Source: Mycolicibacterium goodii
GTDB taxonomy: Bacteria; Actinomycetota; Actinomycetes; Mycobacteriales; Mycobacteriaceae
Reading direction: 5' to 3'
Assembly (NCBI RefSeq): GCF_022370755.2
Contig: NZ_CP092364.2
Span: forward strand, 5,518,001-5,582,000
Length of the DNA: 64,000 bases
The notes below the pieces were generated by a model. It ran no database searches. It was not told where the DNA came from and worked only from the letters and a program-made list of their open reading frames with translations. The number at the start of each line of letters is the position of its first letter. The stretch's first letter is position 1. Below are positions 61,655-64,000 of this stretch, piece after piece. Made by a program: the position numbers and the translations under genes.

Positions 61655-62994
61655 TCCGGCGGGCCGCTCGGTGCGATCGACACCGTCAGCGTGGCGCGCA
61701 GACCGCCGAGCGGACCGTCGGAAAGCTTGATCTGACCGCCGTGCAGTTCGGCCTGCTGCGCCACCAGCGCGAGCCCGAGTCCTGAACCGCCCGCCACCGC
61801 GGTGCTGCCGCGGCGGAACCGGCCCAGCACGGTCTCGTGTTCGTCGACCGGTAGTCCGCGGCCGTTGTCGTCGACGACGATCGTCAGCATCTGGCCGGTG
61901 CGGTGCGCCGACACCACGATCCGGTTCGCCTCGCCGTGCGTGATCGCGTTGCGCACCAGGTTGTCGACGGCGATCCGCAGGCCGCCGGGCCAGCCCAGGA
62001 CCAGACCCACATCGTCGTCGGCGTGCACCTCGATCCGGACACCGGCGTCGGCCCTGGTGTTCTCGCGCGCCACACGGTCCAGCATGTCGGTGATGTCGAT
62101 GAGTTCGCGGTCCTCGGCCTGCGCCAGCTGGCCCGACGCGAGCTGTCCCAGTGCGGTGATGATGGCCTCGACTCGCCGTTGCGCGCGCGACAGGTCGGCC
62201 ACCACCTCCGCCCGCTCGTCCTCGGGCAGGTTGTGGATGCGCAGTGTGTCGAGGTCCGCACGCATCGCGGTCAACGGGGTCCGCAGTTCGTGGGCCGCGT
62301 TGGCCGCGAAGTCCTGCGCGGCCTGAAGGGAATTCGTCGTCGCGCGTTGCGCCGCAGCCAGCCGGGTCAGCATGCCCGACATCGCCTCCGAGAGATCCTC
62401 GGCCTCACGGACGCCGCGCACCTCGGGCAAGGTGTCGGGGCCGCCGCTGCCGAGCTTCGAGGTGTGCTCGGTCAGCTTGCGCAGCGGCCGGATCGCCGGA
62501 CCCGCGAGCAGCCAGCCCAGACCGGCGGCCACCAGGACCGTCACCACCCCGACCGCGGAGTAGAGCGGGATCCGGTTGGCGCTCAACAGGATGCTGTCGG
62601 CACGGATCCCGATCGACATCAGGATGCCGCCTTGCTGCGGGACCTCGACGGTGCGCACGCGGTATTCCACACCGTTGACTTCGACGGTGGCGGTGCCCGG
62701 CGGCAGCGCCGGCAGCTGGAAGCCGCGCTGGAACACCACCTGGCCGGCGGTACGGGTGCGCCCGGTGGTGAGCACGCCGCGCTGCGGATCCTGTAGATGT
62801 TCGGGGTTGATGCTGGCGTCGACTATCGCGTCGAGCCGCCGATCGAGTTGTGCGGCATCGTTGTTGGCCAGCACCACTGACGTGAGGATCGTGAACGCCG
62901 CGACCACGGCCGAGGCCGCCGCGGCAGCCGCGACAGCCACCCTGGTGCGCAACGATGCCGACCGGATGAACGCGGGAAAGCGCAGGCGCCGCAC
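61642..62994 (-). CDS. Sensor histidine kinase (PrrB2-like)
   Basis: A 450-residue membrane sensor kinase. Two helices (about 15-37 and 155-175) flank a periplasmic domain; a HAMP region follows. The phospho-acceptor histidine is in NAAHELRTPLTAMRAD, the N box is DNLVRNAITHG, G1 is DDNGRGLPVDE, G2 GGSGLGLALV. It lies 20 bases downstream of the response regulator. M. smegmatis has a second PrrAB-like pair near mmpL3, which this matches in position. Signal unknown. GTG start. Confidence 0.85.
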   Translation of the reverse strand: MRRLRFPAFIRSASLRTRVAVAAAAAASAVVAAFTILTSVVLANNDAAQLDRRLDAIVDASINPEHLQDPQRGVLTTGRTRTAGQVVFQRGFQLPALPPGTATVEVNGVEYRVRTVEVPQQGGILMSIGIRADSILLSANRIPLYSAVGVVTVLVAAGLGWLLAGPAIRPLRKLTEHTSKLGSGGPDTLPEVRGVREAEDLSEAMSGMLTRLAAAQRATTNSLQAAQDFAANAAHELRTPLTAMRADLDTLRIHNLPEDERAEVVADLSRAQRRVEAIITALGQLASGQLAQAEDRELIDITDMLDRVARENTRADAGVRIEVHADDDVGLVLGWPGGLRIAVDNLVRNAITHGEANRIVVSAHRTGQMLTIVVDDNGRGLPVDEHETVLGRFRRGSTAVAGGSGLGLALVAQQAELHGGQIKLSDGPLGGLRATLTVSIAPSGPPDQPA

Positions 62995-63014
62995 TCAGCT
63001 CCCGACCCTGGCGC

Positions 63015-63743
63015 TCACGGCTCTTCTCGCAACACGTACCCGATACCGCGCACGGTGTGGATGACGCGGGGCACGCCGTCGCGCTCGAGCTTGCGCCGTA
63101 GATAGGAGATGAAAACGTCGGCCACGTTGGTGTCGACGTCGAAGTCGTAGCCCCACACCAGCTCGAGCAGTCGCTGACGCGACAGCACCACGCCTGCGTT
63201 CTCGGCGAGAACCGCCAGCAGGTCGAACTCGCGCTTGGTCAGGTCGACACGTTCACCGCCGACGAAGACGAGCCTGCGCGCGGTGTCGATGGTCAGCGGG
63301 CCGACCGTCATGGTGTCGGAGGGTTGATCGGTGTGGCTCGCCCGGCGCAGCAGCGCGTGGAGCCGGGCGACCAGTTCACCGAGGTCGAAAGGTTTGGTCA
63401 GGTAGTCGTCGGCACCTGCCTCCAAACCGGCGATCCGGTCGTTGACGGTGTCGCGTGCCGACAGCACGCAGATCGGGATGTCGTTGCCCAGCGCACGCAG
63501 CGCGGTGACCACGGCGACGCCGTCGAGCTCCGGCATCTGCACGTCGAGCACGAGAGCATCGTGCGACTCTGTGGACAGCAGCCGCAGTGCTTCTTTGCCG
63601 GACGCCGCGACCCGGACGTCGAACCCTGAGTGCCGCAAGCCGCGAGCCACCGAGGTCCGGACATCCGGGTCGTCGTCGACCATGAGGACCGTGCGGTTGA
63701 TGCTCTCCGGCGCGCGTGGTCCTTCACCGCTCGCGGGGGTCAT
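63015..63743 (-). CDS. OmpR-family response regulator (PrrA2-like)
   Basis: A 242-residue response regulator. The receiver has the acidic pair in VDDDPDV, phospho-acceptor Asp67 in [12 protein letters not shown] and Lys117 in LTKPFD. The C-terminal winged helix has [12 protein letters not shown] and [12 protein letters not shown]. It is first in an operon with the kinase. ATG at 63743 is preferred; GTG codons 2 and 4 codons upstream are alternatives. Direct targets are unknown. Confidence 0.85.
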   Translation of the reverse strand: MTPASGEGPRAPESINRTVLMVDDDPDVRTSVARGLRHSGFDVRVAASGKEALRLLSTESHDALVLDVQMPELDGVAVVTALRALGNDIPICVLSARDTVNDRIAGLEAGADDYLTKPFDLGELVARLHALLRRASHTDQPSDTMTVGPLTIDTARRLVFVGGERVDLTKREFDLLAVLAENAGVVLSRQRLLELVWGYDFDVDTNVADVFISYLRRKLERDGVPRVIHTVRGIGYVLREEP

Positions 63744-63760
63744 GTCCACCCGCACGCGGA

Positions 63761-64000
63761 CTACGGCAGATCAGGTGCCGGCGCGGAACCGCAGCGATTC
63801 TTCAGGTCCACAAGCGGCTGACGCACGCCCGTCAGTTCGGCCTTCACCTGCGGGTTCTTGTCGAGGTACTCGGCGACCTTGGGCTTGACCTCTTCGCGCG
63901 GCAGGCCTTCCAGGCTCGTGAAGAACCAGTTCACATCCGGGTGGGTGAACAGGTAGGCAGAGGTCGCTGCCGAGACGCCGGACGCCACGCCGGCCAGGTC
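63761..64000 (-). CDS. Hemophore-like heme-binding protein (Rv0203-like), 5'-truncated
   Basis: The last ~79 residues of a small exported protein; the frame stays open to the right edge, so the signal peptide and first helix are missing from view. The visible part, [20 protein letters not shown] followed by [22 protein letters not shown] and a C-terminal cysteine, has the helical repeats of Rv0203, an exported heme carrier that works with MmpL3/MmpL11. Its position near mmpL3 is as in M. tuberculosis. The internal GTG at 63988 is not the start. Confidence 0.75.
   Translation of the reverse strand, partial: DLAGVASGVSAATSAYLFTHPDVNWFFTSLEGLPREEVKPKVAEYLDKNPQVKAELTGVRQPLVDLKNRCGSAPAPDLP

Overview
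The window is GC-rich actinobacterial DNA. MmpL3, a GTP-type PEP carboxykinase, arylamine N-acetyltransferase, UdgX and an aminopropanol microcompartment in recognisable mycobacterial forms place it in a fast-growing Mycolicibacterium. Several proteins look close to, but not identical with, those of M. smegmatis as I remember them, so a near relative such as M. goodii is likely. Many blocks follow, in broken order, the M. tuberculosis H37Rv stretch Rv0203-Rv0225. Names and synteny come from memory; no search was run. I saw no rRNA, tRNA, insertion sequence, CRISPR array or gene-free gap over about 200 bp.

Left part (1-12.5 kb): the 3' part of edd and all of eda (Entner-Doudoroff pathway); a divergent glycosyltransferase/methyltransferase pair; an aldehyde dehydrogenase with a KstR-like box; a RibD/DHFR-like reductase with an AraC-DinB fusion; nat; a DUF488 gene; and an acyltransferase-fadD12-lipO operon behind a perfect KstR consensus box. 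Middle-left (12.5-25.6 kb): oxidoreductases, lipC with a wax-ester/diacylglycerol acyltransferase, a small phosphonate-type cluster (HD oxygenase, FAD amine oxidase, PhnF-like GntR) sharing a PhnF-type operator, a TetR/quinone reductase pair under three tandem operators, a GMC/EthD pair and lipW.

Centre (25.6-35.2 kb): the Rhodococcus/Mycobacterium-type (RMM, aminoacetone or 1-amino-2-propanol) bacterial microcompartment. It has a permease, class III aminotransferase/phospho-lyase, aldehyde dehydrogenase with a C-terminal encapsulation helix, two tandem-domain shell proteins, one hexameric and one pentameric shell protein, an unrecognised linker-like protein, an amino-alcohol kinase, an SDR dehydrogenase and a GntR regulator. 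A 13-bp motif, TTGGCNNTACCAA, occurs in both the operon/permease promoter region and the regulator's own promoter, which points to one local regulon.

Right part (35.2-64 kb): an esterase divergent from udgX, an Orn/Lys/Arg-type decarboxylase, a tightly overlapping MaoC-CaiB-amidohydrolase-MFS operon, an XRE/SDR pair across an 11-bp-arm palindrome, fadD4 and an enoyl-CoA hydratase, a nuclease-like gene bracketed by two related palindromes, pckG, two GTPase-like proteins lacking the Walker A lysine, trmB with thirteen perfect 30-bp repeats in its N-terminus, an NYN-domain gene, mmpL3, two divergent membrane proteins, an M23-like lipoprotein, a two-component system and the 3' end of a hemophore gene. 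A recurring start signal, a TANNNT -10 element 6-8 bases before ATG or GTG, suggests many leaderless mRNAs and fixes several start codons.
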